Source: DAOTUL01 sp034437435
GTDB taxonomy: Bacteria; Chloroflexota; Anaerolineae; Aggregatilineales; Phototrophicaceae
Assembly: GCA_964417785.1 (NCBI GenBank)
Contig: CAYQJO010000235.1
Location: 1 to 6,637 of the forward strand
Reading direction: 5' to 3'
Length of the DNA: 6,637 nucleotides
Shown here: in pieces, positions 4,686 to 6,637 of the stretch
How the letters are laid out: every line of letters starts with the position of its first letter
Position numbering within the stretch: the first letter of the stretch is position 1
Program-made: the position numbers and the translations under genes
The notes under the pieces: model-generated
The model's database searches: none
Seen by the model: the letters and a program-made list of their open reading frames with translations, nothing else
What the model was told of the DNA's origin: nothing

Positions 4686-5417
4686 ATGCGCATCCTGATT
4701 ATTTCGGACATACACGCTAACTATACCGCGTTCGAGACGGTACTCAAACATGCTGAAGGTGACTGGGATTATGTATGGTGCCTGGGCGATGTGGTGGGCT
4801 ACGGTCCGGACCCGAATGAATGCATCGAGCGTCTGCGTGAACTGCCGCATTTATGCCTGGCGGGCAATCACGACTGGGCGGCGCTGGATCGCCTGGATAT
4901 TCGCACCTTCAACCCCGATGCCCGTCGCGCTGTGGATTGGACCCGCGAGACCCTGACCGACGAAAACACACGCTGGCTCAAAGCCCTGCCAACCACGTTT
5001 GTCATTGGACAGTATACGCTGGTCCACGCCAGTCCCCGCGAGCCAATCTGGGAGTACATCCTGGAGCCGCTGGTGGCCGCGTTGAATTTCCCACACTTTG
5101 AGACACCCTATTGTCTCGTCGGTCATACCCATCAGCCGGTCATCTACGAAATGATGAACGAACACGGCGAAACCGAAGCCCATAAACCCACCTACAACCA
5201 ACCGGTCACGCTCAACGGCCACCGGAAGATCATCAATCCGGGAAGTATCGGCCAACCCCGTGACGCCGATCCACGTGCTGCCTATGCCATCCTGGATTTT
5301 GAGAAGAACATCTTTGAACACCGGCGCATTGAATACAACATCGGGGCCACACAGCGCCGTATGCGCGACCATGATCTGCCGGAACGACTGATCGCACGGC
5401 TGGAACATGGGTGGTAA
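4686..5417 (+). CDS. metallophosphoesterase (calcineurin-like, YfcE/MJ0936-like family)
   Basis: 243 residues. ATG at 4686 was chosen because the first beta-strand of the family (MRILIISDIHAN) begins here and AGGG (4674-4677) lies 8 bases upstream; an earlier in-frame start at 4644 only adds unrelated residues. All dinuclear metal-site motifs are present: SDIHAN (D8, H10), GDVVGYGPDP (D35), GNHD (N61, H62), VHASP (H114) and GHTHQP (H147, H149). INPGSIGQPRD (183-193) is the typical closing strand. The enzyme should be an active cytoplasmic phosphoesterase. The natural substrate (cyclic nucleotide, phosphoprotein, dinucleotide) cannot be assigned from the motifs. Its last 11 bases overlap the start of the DtxR-family gene, so the two are probably translationally coupled. 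Confidence 0.92.
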   Translation: MRILIISDIHANYTAFETVLKHAEGDWDYVWCLGDVVGYGPDPNECIERLRELPHLCLAGNHDWAALDRLDIRTFNPDARRAVDWTRETLTDENTRWLKALPTTFVIGQYTLVHASPREPIWEYILEPLVAALNFPHFETPYCLVGHTHQPVIYEMMNEHGETEAHKPTYNQPVTLNGHRKIINPGSIGQPRDADPRAAYAILDFEKNIFEHRRIEYNIGATQRRMRDHDLPERLIARLEHGW

Positions 5418-6084
5418 CCTCAGTTCAACCATGCTGGATTATCTGGCCGAGGTCTACTGCTTAAGCGAAGACGCAGCCCAGCAGAACAAAGGTTTCGTCA
5501 GCACATCGGCCCTGGCGGACCTGTTGGACGTCAGCGCCCCGGCGGTCAATCGCATGGTCGCCAAACTCCGCGACATGGACATGCTGATCCACGAACCCTA
5601 CCAGGGCATCAAACTGACCCCCACAGGCGAACGGGAAGCCCTGCGTAAGCTGCGCTACCGGCGCATCGCCGAGGTATTCCTGGTCAAAGTCATGGGCTTT
5701 CAGTGGCACGAAATCCACGAAGAAGCCAGCCGCATGAGCAGCGCCTTCAGCGACATCATCGCCGACCGGATGCTGGAAATGTCAGATTTTCCCACCCACT
5801 GTCCGCACGGTGAACCGATTCCGACAGCGGATGGTCAGATCGTGGAGCCAGACGACACCCTGATGACGGAAGCGCCCACTGGCGTCGAACTGATTGTCAC
5901 ACGGGTGCGCACCCGCGAACCAGACCGTCTGGAATACATCGCGGCCCTGGGATTGATGCCCGGTACCCACCTGGAAGTCATGCACGCCGCCCCCTTCAAC
6001 GGGCCGCTGCAACTCAAACTGGCTGAGGAATACCGCATTATCGGACACAATCTGGCAGAGTTGATCCAGGTCAAAGCCCCTTGA
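5407..6084 (+). CDS. DtxR/MntR-family transcriptional regulator with most canonical metal ligands replaced
   Basis: 225 residues. The ATG at 5407 overlaps the phosphoesterase gene by 11 bases; the family usually has a few residues before the first helix (here TMLDYLAEVYCLSED), which supports this start. Residues 8-72 form the winged helix-turn-helix (ADLLDVSAPAVNRMVAKL as recognition part, 37-54). Residues 73-125 form the dimerisation helices, followed by HCPHGEPIP (131-139), which is common in the family. Residues 160-223 form a FeoA/SH3-like domain (ALGLMPGTHLEVMHAAPFNG). By eye alignment to DtxR, D11 corresponds to M10 (and to D8 of MntR), but E11 of MntR corresponds to A14, and DtxR C102, E105 and H106 correspond to S108, S111 and S112. 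H79 corresponds to R85, while E83 and H98 are kept (E89, H104). The DNA-binding fold looks intact, so it probably still regulates transcription, but classical Fe or Mn sensing is doubtful. Confidence 0.9.
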   Translation: MGGNLSSTMLDYLAEVYCLSEDAAQQNKGFVSTSALADLLDVSAPAVNRMVAKLRDMDMLIHEPYQGIKLTPTGEREALRKLRYRRIAEVFLVKVMGFQWHEIHEEASRMSSAFSDIIADRMLEMSDFPTHCPHGEPIPTADGQIVEPDDTLMTEAPTGVELIVTRVRTREPDRLEYIAALGLMPGTHLEVMHAAPFNGPLQLKLAEEYRIIGHNLAELIQVKAP

Positions 6085-6599
6085 TGCGCCAGCTTGTCCG
6101 TCCGAACACCCGCTATCGCGACAGTTTCGTCCAGGCCGCCTACGAGTTCAAATCCGACGGACACCACCGCTATCTTGAACTTAATCTGGATGACATGGCC
6201 GCCAATTTTGATACGCATGTGCGGGCATGGCTGCGGCGCGAGACGCTGGCATCGCAGGCTGGGTGGGTAACCGAATCGATTTTCTGGCTGGTGGAAGCTG
6301 ACGTATTTCTGGGAAGAATTGCCATCCGCCACAAACTGACCCCGGTGCTGCGGCAGTACGGCGGCCATATCGGCTACGAGGTCCGCCCATCGCGGCGGCG
6401 CGAAGGCAACGGCACCGAGATGCTGCGTCTGGCGCTGCTGGAGTCCAAAGCACGCGGGATCAACCCGGTGATGCTGACCTGCGACGAGACCAACATCGGC
6501 TCGCGCAAGGTCATCGAAGCCAACGGCGGGATATTGCAGGATACTGTCTCGCTTGATTTTCACCCGGTGCCGGTCATGCGCTGGTGGATCACGATTTGA
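6084..6599 (+). CDS. GNAT family N-acetyltransferase, COG3981-type
   Basis: 171 residues. The ATG at 6084 shares its A with the TGA stop of the DtxR-family gene (TGATG), which is typical of translational coupling; a TTG at 6081 is an alternative. The N-terminal part (VRPNTRYRDSFVQAAYEF, 5-22) and GWVTESIFWLVEADVFLGRI (60-79) match the layout of predicted acetyltransferases of the COG3981 group. The acetyl-CoA loop R-x-x-G-x-G is present as RREGNG (105-110) in strand-helix context (GGHIGYEVRPS, then GTEMLRLALLESKARG). It is followed by LTCDETNIGSRKVIEANGG (131-149), the usual C-terminal motif with the conserved Asn. The acceptor substrate is unknown. Operon position suggests co-expression with the phosphoesterase and the DtxR-like regulator. 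Confidence 0.9.
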   Translation: MRQLVRPNTRYRDSFVQAAYEFKSDGHHRYLELNLDDMAANFDTHVRAWLRRETLASQAGWVTESIFWLVEADVFLGRIAIRHKLTPVLRQYGGHIGYEVRPSRRREGNGTEMLRLALLESKARGINPVMLTCDETNIGSRKVIEANGGILQDTVSLDFHPVPVMRWWITI

Positions 6600-6628
6600 A
6601 GGCTCTTACGAAAAAACGATGACTCATG

Positions 6629-6637
6629 TGATATAGT
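6629..6637 (+). promoter_or_regulatory. putative extended -10 promoter at the right edge
   Basis: TGATATAGT at 6629-6637 fits an extended -10 element (TGn plus TATAGT), 30 bases after the acetyltransferase stop. A poor -35 candidate (TTACGA, 6606-6611) lies 20 bases upstream of the hexamer. It would serve a gene outside the window. No terminator hairpin is seen between the acetyltransferase gene and this site. Confidence 0.35.

Noticed and set aside
5835..6563. A 242-codon minus-strand frame across the DtxR-like and acetyltransferase genes.
   Set aside because: It is antisense to two genes with full-length family motifs and a tight stop-start overlap. Its translation shows no domain.

Overview
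The window is a gene-dense (roughly 57-58% G+C, estimated by eye) bacterial chromosomal segment. The gene content suggests a Chloroflexota (Anaerolineae-like) bacterium: a secreted repeat protein with a C-terminal SH3-like part, an ECF sigma factor next to a pentapeptide-repeat protein with a Pro-rich hinge and an Arg/Ala/Glu helix, a small lipoprotein, and a DtxR-type regulator. This assignment is inference, because no rRNA or marker gene is present. There are no insertion sequences, tRNAs, CRISPR arrays or integrase genes, and no stretch longer than 300 bases lacks a gene.

Layout. (1) 1-86 is the C-terminal end of an alpha/beta hydrolase, followed by a hairpin. (2) 194-3284 is a three-gene plus-strand cluster. 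It has a promoter with a perfect TATAAT box, then an exported protein with three ~35-residue repeats and an SH3-like end, then an ECF sigma factor, then a pentapeptide-repeat protein. The ECF ribosome-binding site forms the right arm of a perfect 10-bp hairpin directly before its GTG start, so the hairpin could attenuate transcription, mask translation, or both. (3) 3293-4021 holds two dyads, an extended -10 box and an NQO1/KefF-type NAD(P)H quinone reductase. (4) 4022-4165 carries what looks like the relic of a SAM-dependent methyltransferase. (5) 4132-4608 (minus strand) is a small lipoprotein, divergent from the next operon. (6) 4686-6599 is a tightly overlapping operon: metallophosphoesterase, DtxR/MntR-family regulator, COG3981-type GNAT acetyltransferase. 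An extended -10 box lies at the right edge.

How the genes may work together. The cluster at 194-3284 looks like an ECF-controlled unit without a recognisable membrane anti-sigma factor. The sigma factor sits between an exported protein and a soluble pentapeptide-repeat scaffold, so its control may be unusual (RNA hairpin, C-terminal acidic tail, or partner protein). In the last operon the DtxR-like regulator keeps the winged helix and FeoA/SH3-like domain but appears to have lost most canonical metal ligands, which makes its signal an open question. The strongest leads are the ribosome-binding-site hairpin, the ligand-poor DtxR homologue, the exported repeat protein and the methyltransferase relic.
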